Made by a program: the position numbers and the translations under genes. Below are positions 15,621 to 24,800 of a stretch of DNA of 32,509 nt, in pieces. Under the pieces are notes generated by a model that saw nothing but the letters and a program-made list of their open reading frames with translations, had not been told where the DNA came from and made no database searches. Where the stretch lies: positions 1 through 32,509 of the forward strand of contig JAGXTA010000005.1 of the NCBI GenBank assembly GCA_018333535.1, written 5' to 3'. Position 1 is the stretch's first letter. The number at the start of each line of letters is the position of its first letter. This stretch comes from Deltaproteobacteria bacterium. Its GTDB lineage: Bacteria > Desulfobacterota > BSN033 > UBA1163.

Positions 15621-15794
15621 CATTCTTGATGGTCTCGTAAAAAGTCGAAAACCAAAGAAAATGTCATGCTGAACTCGGTTTCGAGTCGTACCGACTTGGT
15701 TCAGCATCTAACAAAATCAAGAACTTACGAGACCCTGAAACAAGTTCAGAAGAAGGGTGACAAATTGGGACTTTTTATGAGACCATCATTCTTG
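15621..15794. mobile_element. MITE-like element with 8-bp target duplication
   Basis: The direct repeat CATTCTTG occurs at 15621-15628 and 15787-15794. Between them the element of 158 bp begins ATGGTCTCGTAAAAAGTC (15629-15646) and ends with its inverted copy, one mismatch in 18 (15769-15786). The interior has a second palindrome ATGCTGAAC...GTTCAGCAT (about 15665-15706) and no ORF. It looks like a non-autonomous transposon. Its right target copy supplies part of the -35 box of vapBC. Confidence 0.8.
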
Positions 15795-15829
15795 ACATAC
15801 ACTTTTTTTTTGATAAAATATGTATCAAA
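15792..15829 (+). promoter_or_regulatory. vapBC promoter with overlapping operator
   Basis: TTGACA (15792-15797), 16-bp spacer, TAAAAT (15814-15819). The inverted repeat TTTGATA (15809-15815)/TATCAAA (15823-15829) overlaps the -10 box, as expected for repression by a VapBC complex. The first three bases of the -35 are within the element's target duplication. Confidence 0.65.
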
Positions 15830-15849
15830 GAATGAGAGGGAGGAGAGAC

Positions 15850-16056
15850 ATGAAACGGACCAATATTGTCATTGACGAGCAGCTCATAGCCGCTGGATTG
15901 AAAGCGACTGGGATTAAAACCCGCAAAGCGCTGGTGGATTACGCCTTGCGTGACCTGCTTCGTCGTGAATCTCAGAAAAGGATTCTGGCATTGAAGGGAA
16001 AGGTCAAATGGGAGGGTGATTTGTCATCGATGCGTAAAGGAAGAGTTCGGTCATGA
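15850..16056 (+). CDS. vapB: VapB-type antitoxin
   Basis: 68 residues from the ATG at 15850, which follows GGGAGGAGAG. MKRTNIVIDEQLIAAGLKATGIKT and KALVDYALRDLLRRE form a ribbon-helix-helix domain of the VapB (DUF2191-like) type; the tail would bind the PIN toxin. Its stop overlaps the vapC ATG (ATGA). Confidence 0.88.
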   Translation: MKRTNIVIDEQLIAAGLKATGIKTRKALVDYALRDLLRRESQKRILALKGKVKWEGDLSSMRKGRVRS

Positions 16057-16454
16057 TATTAATTGATACGACCGTCTGGATTGACCTTTTCTCAGGACAG
16101 GGTACTCCTCATGTGGCCGCCCTTGAATCGCTCATTGCTCGTAGAGAAGATATCTGTTTATGTGGGGTCATTCTTACAGAGGTTTTACAGGGAATACGAG
16201 ATGATCAAGAGTATGCTAAGACACAAACCATCTTTTCCGACCTTTTGTACCTGCCGATGACTCGTGAGACATTTCTGCTGTCAGCTCATATCTATCGGTC
16301 TCTCCGGATACAGGGCATCACCATAAGAAATTCGATTGATTGTATGATCACCGCCGTGGGCATTGAGAACAAGGCAGCCTTGCTCCATCATGACAGAGAT
16401 TTTGACCTTATTGCAAAACATTTTGATTTGAAAATCATGAACTTATCAATCTGA
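16053..16454 (+). CDS. vapC: VapC-type PIN-domain ribonuclease toxin
   Basis: 133 residues, a normal VapC. Acidic metal-binding residues are visible: Asp5 in LIDTTVWIDLF, Glu in LTEVLQGI, Asp in SIDCMITAV and Asp in HHDRDFD. VapC toxins cleave tRNA or rRNA when the antitoxin is lost. It overlaps vapB by 4 bp. It appears intact. The primase-helicase gene starts 78 bp further on in the same direction. Confidence 0.9.
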   Translation: MILIDTTVWIDLFSGQGTPHVAALESLIARREDICLCGVILTEVLQGIRDDQEYAKTQTIFSDLLYLPMTRETFLLSAHIYRSLRIQGITIRNSIDCMITAVGIENKAALLHHDRDFDLIAKHFDLKIMNLSI

Positions 16455-16531
16455 TTGAGGTAGTTAAATATGCAGCTTAAATTATCCAATTATTAAACTT
16501 ACTCGCCTAACCCTGAAAAGACTTCTAAAAT

Positions 16532-19018
16532 ATGATTTCGTCAGAAGACCTTCAAATCCAACTTCAAAAAGCATTAGCAGAATGTGCCTCATTAAGGGAG
16601 GAAAATAGAAAATTAAAGAAACTTCTTGGTCTGTCTTCTGGTAAAATTGTTCCACCTCCCAAATTTATCATTTCAGAACCACCAAGCCCATATACTGCCA
16701 CAAGCCGTACAATCACCCATAACTCCTCGATAGAGGATCAGATAAATCTTTTCCGTTCTTTGTTCCGCGGGCGGGAAGATGTCTATCCCGTCAGGTGGGA
16801 AGGCAAATATGGAAATTCCGGATACTCTCCTGCGTGTGCAAACGAATGGAAGCGTCCCTTATGTGGTAAGCCCAAAACAAAATGTGCAGATTGCGAAAGC
16901 CGGGATCTCTTGCCAGTAACAGATGAAGTCATTAGAGGCCATCTCATCGGGAAACATATTATCGGGGTCTACCCACTTTTATTGGATGAAACTTGTTGGT
17001 TTCTTGCCATAGATTTCGATAAAAAGACCTGGCAGGAGGATGTAACCGCTTTTCTTGAAGTTTGCAGAGAGATGGGTATATCTGTGTCGCTTGAGCGGTC
17101 TCGGTCAGGGCAGGGTGGTCATGTTTGGATGTTCTTTGACCGGCCGGTTCAGGCTTCCATGGCCCGGAAATTTGGCTGCACAATCCTGACCCGTGCCATG
17201 GAGCAGAGGCATCAAATTGGTTTGGATTCCTATGATCGGTTCTTCCCAAGCCAGGATACTCTCCCCAAAGGTGGGTTTGGGAATCTCATCGCACTTCCCC
17301 TGCAATTTGCTCCTCAAAAGAAAGGCAACAGTGTTTTTATAGATGAAGGTTTCGAAACCTACCCTGATCAGTGGCGATTCCTTTCGACAATCAAGAGAAC
17401 CCAATGGGACAACGTAGAATCTATTGTCCGGGAAGCATCGAGAAATGGAGCCATCATTAATGTTCGCATAAGTCTGACCGATGGGGAAACTTCTGAAGAC
17501 CCCTGGACTTTACCGCCCTCAAAGAAGAGAATTGAAAAACCCATTCAAGGCCCCTTTCCTCAATCCGTTCGGTTGGTCCAGGGCAACCTGGTCTATATTG
17601 AGAAAAAAGGGTTACCCCAGGCCATGCTAAACAAATTGATTCGTCTTGCCGCTTTCCAGAACCCTGATTTTTACAGGGCTCAGGCCATGCGGCTCTCCAC
17701 ATTTGGCAAGCCACGAGTCATTGGTTGTGCAGAAGATTTTACCGATCATATCGGCCTTCCGAGAGGGTGTCTCGACGAAGCCCTATCAATGTTTAAAGCC
17801 CATAACATCAAAACCGAAGTTGAAAACAAATGTTTTGATGGTTCCTTAATAGACGCAACCTTTTGTGGTGAACTCCATCCTTCTCAGCAAGAGGCAGGCG
17901 AGAAGATGTTAGCTTACGACAGTGGCATTTTGTCTGCCCCCACTGCTTTTGGTAAGACAGTGGTAGCGGCATGGCTTATTGCTCAAAGAAAGGTGAATAC
18001 CCTGATCTTAGTGCATCGCAGACAACTTATGGACCAGTGGAGAGAGCGGTTAGCGCTGTTTCTTGACAAACCTATAGAAGATCTCGGTCAGATAGGCGGT
18101 GGGAAGACAAAGATTACCGGTTGTATAGACGTTGGTCTGATACAAAGTCTCATTCGGAAGGGTGAGGTCAAAGATGTGGTGGCTGAATACGGTCAGATCA
18201 TCGTAGATGAATGCCACCATATTCCCGCTTTTACCTTTGAGCAAGTCCTAAAACAGGTGAAGGCGAGGTATATCGTCGGCCTTACTGCAACCCCTGTTCG
18301 TAAGGATGGTCATCACCCGATCATCATGATGCAGTGTGGCCCGATTCGTTACAGGGAAAGCGCGAAGAAACAGTCAGCCACAAGCCCTTTTGAACACGCA
18401 GTCTTATCAAGGTTCACGGATTTCAGGCTGCCTGCTGGATTTACCGATCCCAAAATACAGGATATCTATTCAGCCCTTGTGGCGGATCGGCATCGCAATG
18501 AATTAATCTTTGACGATCTATTAAAGGCGTTAGAAATGGGAAGATCGCCCCTGCTGCTTACCGAGCGGACGGAGCATTTAGAATGGTTTGCAGAACATCT
18601 TAATGGCTTTGCCCAGAATATCATTATTCTGAGGGGCGGCATGGGCTCAAAACAACGCAAGGCATTAGCCGAACAGATTAAAGCAGTACCAGATTCAAAG
18701 GAAAGGGTAATCATTGCTACGGGGCGCTATATCGGCGAGGGTTTTGACGATGCCAGGCTGGACACGTTATTTTTAGCGATGCCTATCTCTTGGCGGGGCA
18801 CGCTCCAGCAATATGTAGGACGTCTGCATCGGCTTCATGATAATAAGCAGGTGGTACAGGTTTACGATTACGTGGATATCCATGTGCCAACCCTAATGCG
18901 CATGTATAAGAAACGGCTTAAGGGTTATGAGGCAATAGGTTATACGGTTCAAAAAGAAAAAGGGGATTTAACCCAGCAGCAAATCGAATATGAATATATC
19001 CAAAGTGAGAGCATTTAA
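16532..19018 (+). CDS. AEP-primase/SF2-helicase fusion (TOTE-type conflict protein)
   Basis: 828 residues. N-terminal coiled coil (about 5-32); Cys cluster C102, C111, C118, C121, perhaps a zinc knuckle; then a primase-polymerase-like core with FLAIDFD (Asp161, Asp163) and SGQGGHVWMFF (His197), the DxD and sxH motifs of archaeo-eukaryotic primases. An SF2 helicase follows: SAPTAFGKT (Walker A, 468-476), IIVDECHH (558-563), GLTATPVR (583-590), IATGRYIGEGFDD and QYVGRLHR (760-767). This architecture is the one I know as the TOTE conflict-system primase, thought to act against foreign DNA. The ATG at 16532 has only a weak ribosome site. It is codirectional with vapBC. A type I or III restriction translocase is the main alternative but would lack the primase motifs. 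Confidence 0.8.
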   Translation: MISSEDLQIQLQKALAECASLREENRKLKKLLGLSSGKIVPPPKFIISEPPSPYTATSRTITHNSSIEDQINLFRSLFRGREDVYPVRWEGKYGNSGYSPACANEWKRPLCGKPKTKCADCESRDLLPVTDEVIRGHLIGKHIIGVYPLLLDETCWFLAIDFDKKTWQEDVTAFLEVCREMGISVSLERSRSGQGGHVWMFFDRPVQASMARKFGCTILTRAMEQRHQIGLDSYDRFFPSQDTLPKGGFGNLIALPLQFAPQKKGNSVFIDEGFETYPDQWRFLSTIKRTQWDNVESIVREASRNGAIINVRISLTDGETSEDPWTLPPSKKRIEKPIQGPFPQSVRLVQGNLVYIEKKGLPQAMLNKLIRLAAFQNPDFYRAQAMRLSTFGKPRVIGCAEDFTDHIGLPRGCLDEALSMFKAHNIKTEVENKCFDGSLIDATFCGELHPSQQEAGEKMLAYDSGILSAPTAFGKTVVAAWLIAQRKVNTLILVHRRQLMDQWRERLALFLDKPIEDLGQIGGGKTKITGCIDVGLIQSLIRKGEVKDVVAEYGQIIVDECHHIPAFTFEQVLKQVKARYIVGLTATPVRKDGHHPIIMMQCGPIRYRESAKKQSATSPFEHAVLSRFTDFRLPAGFTDPKIQDIYSALVADRHRNELIFDDLLKALEMGRSPLLLTERTEHLEWFAEHLNGFAQNIIILRGGMGSKQRKALAEQIKAVPDSKERVIIATGRYIGEGFDDARLDTLFLAMPISWRGTLQQYVGRLHRLHDNKQVVQVYDYVDIHVPTLMRMYKKRLKGYEAIGYTVQKEKGDLTQQQIEYEYIQSESI

Positions 19019-19198
19019 GAAATAACCCATCATCCCGGATATTTCCTTATATTATCCTCTTGTACCCAATATGTCGGGTGATAGTTTGGTTGGTTACGCC
19101 CTAAATAAGATGCGTGGTAAAAAGGACAAGTTTGACCTGGCGGGCACAATAATCGGATAATTGTCGGATGTTCTGGGCCAATTCAAACCTCAGATTTT

Positions 19199-21856
19199 CT
19201 AAGATTTCCAGCCGGAGGAGCCGAGAATCTGGGCCAGGGATTTGGCGAAGTTGTTCAGGACGGATTCATCCGGCAGGGAAACGGTCATTTTCAGGCGGCC
19301 ATTTTCATCCTTTTCCAGGCAGTCAGCAAGACGGTTTTTGAGGCTTTCTGTGAGAAGAAGGGTTTCTTCCGTCTCTTCTTTTTTCGGAAACATCTCCCCT
19401 ATGAAAGCAAAGGCCGCGCCCAGTAACTGGCCTCCTGCGGTTGCGATCTTTTCTTTCCGAGCCAGCCGCTCTACCTCCCTTTCGACCTCAGCTCTCTGAC
19501 TCTCATCGATTGCGCCATCCGGTTTTGTTCCAAGAAGGATTTCCAACCTTCTTTTCAGCTCCTCCATGCCGCTGGCGAGATCGACCGTCGTTACCCTGGA
19601 ATCCGGGTCGAGCGCGGCCAGGGCCAATTCATGTTTGGCCGAAAGGGTTCCCAGAAGTTTCTCTTCCAGGGTTTCTTCCGTTACGAGAAGAAATGCTTGA
19701 ACAGGCCGTTTCTGTCCCATCCGGTGAACACGGGAGATTCTCTGTTCAAGGACCGCGGGATTCCACGGGAGGTCCACGTTGACGACGGTGTTGGCTGCCT
19801 GGAGATTGAGGCCGATGGCTCCGGCATTGGTGGTGATAAAGAGCTTACAATCAGGGTCTCTTTGAAACTCGTGGATCAACCCCTGCCTCTTTTTCTGCGG
19901 GATGGAGCCGTCCAACCTCACATACCCGGCCTTCCGTTTTATCAGGAGCGGTTCAATCAGGCCGAGCATGGTCGTCCATTCCGAAAAAAGAACGATCTTC
20001 CGATCTTCCTCTGCGATCAATTGATCGATCAGATTCTCAAACTCCACCAGTTTGCTGGAATACCCGGGCGGCACCTTATCCACCAGGAAAGTGCTGTTTG
20101 CCGCCATCCTGCAGATCAACAGGGCTTTTTGCAGTCGCAGAAGGTCCATCTCAGAAATATATTTCTTGCAGATAATTCTCTGAACAACTCGCATCTGTTG
20201 GTCATGGAGCGTAAGCTGTTCGTCGGTGGGCGGAATTCTCCTGATCTCCGTCGTCCTTTGAGGCAATTCCGACATGACCGTTTTCCTCGTCCGGCGGAGG
20301 AGGATGGGTTTCAGCCTCTCTCTCAACTCATCCAGATTCTTATATCCGAGCACTTTTCCTCTTTCATCGACCATTCTATACCGATTATAAAAACGGAATG
20401 CCGGCCCGAGGCGCCGGTCGTCAATAAACTCAACAACCGAATAAAGTTCATCAAGGCGGTTTTCCAGAGGCGTTCCGGAAAGAACCAGGGCAAACGGGGA
20501 TTTAAGGGCTTTGATCACCCGGCTCGTCTTGGCCTCCCAGTTTTTAATCCTTTGCCCTTCATCAAGGATGATGAAATCCCATTTCACTCTTTCGATGGCA
20601 AGAAAATCCCGCAGAACCTGCTCGTAATTGCAGATCGTAAAGAAACACAGACGGTCGTATTGAGCCGCCCTTTCCTTGGCCGATCCCAGGACAACCTGAT
20701 GGCTTCGATCTGAGAACCGCATCATTTCGAGTCGCCACTGGGATTTTACAGAAGCCGGACAGACCACAAGAACTTTTGAAATCCCCGCCTCCCGGGCAAG
20801 CAACTCGGCAACCCCTATGCCCTGGATCGTCTTGCCGAGCCCCATGTCATCCGCAAGAACAGCCCTTGCGGTCCCTACAGCAAAGGCAATTCCATCAAGC
20901 TGATAAGGAAGAAGCTCCACCTTGAGAAGCGTCTTTCGAAGAGGATGGTTCTTCGGATCTTTTCGTATTTTATCGACCTGGCTCTTAATCCGCTCCAGGT
21001 AGAGTTTTTTGTTAAGATATTCTCCGGCATCAGGGTAAACGACAACCTCATGCCCCAGGTTTTCTATCTTCTTAATACACTCTAAGAGATCTCCTGCGTT
21101 TTGAACTGGGTGGTTTAAAAAGGGACGGATAAGGGGCATAAGATGACGATCGAGATTATCGGGAGCCAGGACCCGCAACTCAGTATCATTTCCGTATCGA
21201 AGATAAACTGCCAGGTTATTAACCTTGTAAGGTGTATTTCTTAGTTTTTGGCTGAATCGTTTTTTGACCTCTTCAATCACATAGAGAATATGCTTGCATG
21301 TCCCGAGGGTATTCTTCTTAAAATCAGGGCAGGAACAGTATGATTCCCCTTCTTTCCAGCCCCTCAGGGCAACACGGTAACTTTTTCCCGAGGCGTGATT
21401 GGTTACGGTGTAGTCGGTCCACAATTCATTCCTGTTCATGGGAGTCAGTTTCATCTTTTCAATTCGAGCTCTTTCCAGCCTTTCCTCAATGGCCAGTTTT
21501 ATAAGCTCATGGTCCTTCAGGCTTTCAACCGGCCTTCGCTCCGGCGGCGGGGCAGACAGGCCTAATGCCAGTTTTTCCTCGAGGATGAGAGAGAATGCAG
21601 CCCCGAGATGCACACATACGGTTGCACACCCGCTGCAACCAAAACGCAGAGATTTTGGCTTTTCAGGGGTTAGAGAAAAAGTGACGTTGGCATCGCCTAA
21701 ATCAACCCTGAACAGGTCTTCCCCCCAGGTCACCTGCCCATCGATGTCAACATCGTATTTTCCTCCTTCCCTGATCAAACGTCCTCCTTCAGGCCCAAGG
21801 AGTTTACAGGCTTCGCGAAAAGTGAGATGTGAAAGTTTGTCTTTCAGATTGATCAT
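19199..21856 (-). CDS. SNF2-family helicase with SWIM zinc finger
   Basis: About 885 residues. N-terminal block with a degenerate SWIM-like cluster CSGCATVCVH (about 74-83), then a full SWIM finger YCSCPDF...GTCKH (about 173-189). The SNF2 ATPase begins LLPYQLDGIAFAV; Walker A DDMGLGKT (about 336-343), LDEGQRIKN (DEGQ in place of DEAH), LSGTPLENRLDEL, and C-terminal NLQAANTVVNVDLPWNP and RISRVHRMGQ. Such proteins remodel nucleic-acid/protein complexes, perhaps aiding transcription or repair. ATG 21856 is preferred because GAGGGA precedes it by six bases; the ATG at 21862 abuts that site. It is convergent with the primase-helicase and lies 29 bp after carB. Confidence 0.88.
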   Translation of the reverse strand: MINLKDKLSHLTFREACKLLGPEGGRLIREGGKYDVDIDGQVTWGEDLFRVDLGDANVTFSLTPEKPKSLRFGCSGCATVCVHLGAAFSLILEEKLALGLSAPPPERRPVESLKDHELIKLAIEERLERARIEKMKLTPMNRNELWTDYTVTNHASGKSYRVALRGWKEGESYCSCPDFKKNTLGTCKHILYVIEEVKKRFSQKLRNTPYKVNNLAVYLRYGNDTELRVLAPDNLDRHLMPLIRPFLNHPVQNAGDLLECIKKIENLGHEVVVYPDAGEYLNKKLYLERIKSQVDKIRKDPKNHPLRKTLLKVELLPYQLDGIAFAVGTARAVLADDMGLGKTIQGIGVAELLAREAGISKVLVVCPASVKSQWRLEMMRFSDRSHQVVLGSAKERAAQYDRLCFFTICNYEQVLRDFLAIERVKWDFIILDEGQRIKNWEAKTSRVIKALKSPFALVLSGTPLENRLDELYSVVEFIDDRRLGPAFRFYNRYRMVDERGKVLGYKNLDELRERLKPILLRRTRKTVMSELPQRTTEIRRIPPTDEQLTLHDQQMRVVQRIICKKYISEMDLLRLQKALLICRMAANSTFLVDKVPPGYSSKLVEFENLIDQLIAEEDRKIVLFSEWTTMLGLIEPLLIKRKAGYVRLDGSIPQKKRQGLIHEFQRDPDCKLFITTNAGAIGLNLQAANTVVNVDLPWNPAVLEQRISRVHRMGQKRPVQAFLLVTEETLEEKLLGTLSAKHELALAALDPDSRVTTVDLASGMEELKRRLEILLGTKPDGAIDESQRAEVEREVERLARKEKIATAGGQLLGAAFAFIGEMFPKKEETEETLLLTESLKNRLADCLEKDENGRLKMTVSLPDESVLNNFAKSLAQILGSSGWKS

Positions 21857-21885
21857 GGTCATTCCCTCATTTTGTTCCTGAACAT

Positions 21886-24800
21886 CTAATGGATATCCCC
21901 ATGGTAGCTCTGGAGGGAGCGGACGCCGCCCTTTCCCTGTAGGGATGCGGCAATGCCTTTGGCAGCCGCGATGGCTGCGGCCAAGGTGGTGATATAAGGT
22001 AATTTGTATCTGATCGCTGTTTTGCGTATGTAGGAGTCATCCTCCTTGCTGAGCTTATCGCTGGGCGTATTGATGACGAGGTGAATCTCTTTGTTTTTAA
22101 TCGCATCGGCAATATTGGGACGCCCCTCGTGCATCTTGAGAATTCTTTCGGACTCAATCCCGTGTTCCGCCAGAAATCGGTGAGTCCCATTGGTCGCTTT
22201 TATTTTAAAACCGAGCCTGTAAAATTCCTGCGCGACTTCAAGAACCGCCGGCCTATCCTTAGTCGAAACCGTAATGAGAACCGTCCCTTCGGAGGGAAGA
22301 AATTGCTGGGCCGCCTCCTCAGCTTTAAAAAAAGCAAGCCCGAATGATCCAGCCATTCCTAATACTTCTCCTGTGGAGCGCATCTCCGGCCCCAGAAGGG
22401 GGTCTACCTCCGGGAACATATTGAAAGGGAAGACTGACTCTTTGACGCCAAAGTGTCTGATGAATCTCGGTTTGAGATTGAGGGAACTCAATTTTTTACC
22501 AACCATCATCTGGGTGGCCAGACGTGCCATCGGAATGTTACAGACCTTCGAAACGATGGGGACCGTACGGGAGGCACGGGGGTTCGCTTCCAGGACGTAA
22601 ACTCGATCGTTGACAATGGCATACTGAATATTCATCAAACCGACCACCTTGAGCTCTATGGCGATCTTTTTAGTATATTCGTAAATAGTATCCAGATGCT
22701 TCGGAGGGATGCTGATCGGTGGGATGACACAGGCAGAGTCTCCGGAATGGATGCCGGCCAGTTCAATATGTTCCATCACTGCCGGCACAAAAGCATCGCT
22801 TCCATCGGAAATGGCATCCGCCTCGGTTTCGATGGCGTTTTCTAAAAATTTGTCGATCAGGATTGGCCGTTCCGGCGTCACACCCACAGCAGCCGCTACA
22901 TATTGTGTGAGCATTTCCTCGTCGAGAACAATTTCCATGCCACGCCCGCCAAGAACATAGGAGGGTCTGACCATCAAGGGATAGCCAATTTTCTTAGCCA
23001 CCCCGAGGGCTTCCTTTAAGTTGCTGGCCATTCCGGATTCAGGCATTGGGATATTGAGTTTAGCCATCATCTTGCGGAAGCGGTCCCGGTCTTCTGCGAG
23101 GTCAATCGTTTCCGGTGATGTCCCGATAATCTTTACTCCGGCCTGGGCTAATTCATTTGCAATATTGAGCGGGGTCTGACCTCCGAATTGGACAATGACC
23201 CCTTCGGGTTTCTCTTTCTCATAGATGCTCAAGACATCTTCCACTGTAAGAGGTTCGAAATAGAGTTTGTCCGATGTGTCATAATCGGTTGAAACCGTCT
23301 CGGGATTGCAGTTGACCATAATGGTTTCATATCCCTCATCGCGCAGGGCAAAGGCGGCATGGACACAGCAATAATCGAATTCAATCCCCTGCCCAATTCG
23401 GTTTGGACCTCCACCCAAGACCATGATCTTTGGCTTTGCGCTGACCTTCACCTGATCCGGCGCATTGTAGGTGGAGAAATAGTAAGCGGCGTTCTTGACA
23501 CCGCTCACAGGAACAGGCTCCCAGCCTTGAACCACTCCCAAGGAAACACGCCTTTCCCTGATTTTCTTCTCAGCGATGCCGAGGAGTTGAGAAAGGTAGC
23601 GGTCCGAAAAGCCATCTTTTTTGGCCCTCATCAATAAATCATCGGGCAAAGCCTTCCCCTTATATTTGAGTATCTTCTCCTCTAATTCCACCAGTTCTCT
23701 CATCTGTTCGATAAACCAGGGTTTGATGTAGGTTTTTCTAAAAAGTTCCTCTACTCCTGCGCCTTTACGGAGAGCTTCATACATAATGAAGTGGCGCTCA
23801 CTGGAGGGTTCGGTCAGAAGATCCATCAGCTCGCTGAGGGATCTTTGATGAAAATCCTTGGCAAAACCAAGTCCGTAGCGGCCATTTTCAAGGGATCGGA
23901 TTGCTTTCTGCAAAGCCTCTTTATAGTTTTTGCCGATGCTCATCACCTCGCCCACGGCGCGCATCTGGGTGCCAAGTTTATCCTGGGCGTTCTTGAATTT
24001 TTCAAAAGCCCATCGGGCAAACTTAACCACCACATACTCTCCTGACGGGGTATATTTTTCAAGCGTCCCTTCCCTCCAGTAAGGAATTTCATCCAGGGTC
24101 ATGCCGGCGGCTAACTTTGCCGAAATCAAGGCGATGGGGAAACCGGTGGCCTTGGATGCAAGCGCAGAAGACCGTGAAGTTCTGGGGTTAATCTCAATCA
24201 CGACGACCCGGCCGGTTTCAGGATCATGAGCGAACTGTATGTTGGTGCCTCCGATGACCTGAATGGCTTCCACGATATCGTAGGAATGTTTCTGAAGGCG
24301 TTTTTGTAATTCAGGAGAGATGGTGAGCATGGGAGCCGTACAATAGGAATCTCCCGTATGAACGCCCATGGCATCGACATTTTCGATAAAACAGACCGTG
24401 ATCATCTGGTTTTTGGAATCGCGAACCACCTCCAGTTCCAATTCCTCCCATCCAAGAACCGATTCTTCCACCAGGATCTGGCCGACCAGGCTCGCTGAGA
24501 TTCCCCGGCTTGCCACCGTGCGCAATTCCTCTATGTTATAAACCAAACCTCCTCCTGTTCCTCCCATCGTGTAGGCAGGACGAATGACGACCGGGTAGCC
24601 GAGATCAGCAGCAATTATTTCTGCTTCTTCTACACTGACAGCAATTTGGCTTCTTGGCGTATCGATACCGAGTCCTTTCATTGTTTCCTTAAAAATTAGG
24701 CGGTCCTCGCCACGTTCAATGGCATCGATATCGACCCCGATGATCTTCACGCCGTATTGGTCCAGAATGCCTGCACGTTTTAATTCTGACGAAAGATTTA

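Noticed and set aside
15492-15628. Possible gene remnant (reading LLLLDRNPFDLEDQGG) on the minus strand next to the MITE
   Set aside because: Open for about 45 codons only, no family recognised, and another frame is equally open; kept as a possibility but not listed as a gene.
16532-19018. Type I or III restriction subunit
   Set aside because: Helicase motifs alone would allow it, but there is no methylase, specificity or nuclease partner, and the N-terminal half has primase-like motifs.
19631-20713. 360-codon open frame on the plus strand opposite the SNF2 gene
   Set aside because: It is antisense to well-conserved helicase motifs, has no ribosome site and its translation has no domain-like pattern.
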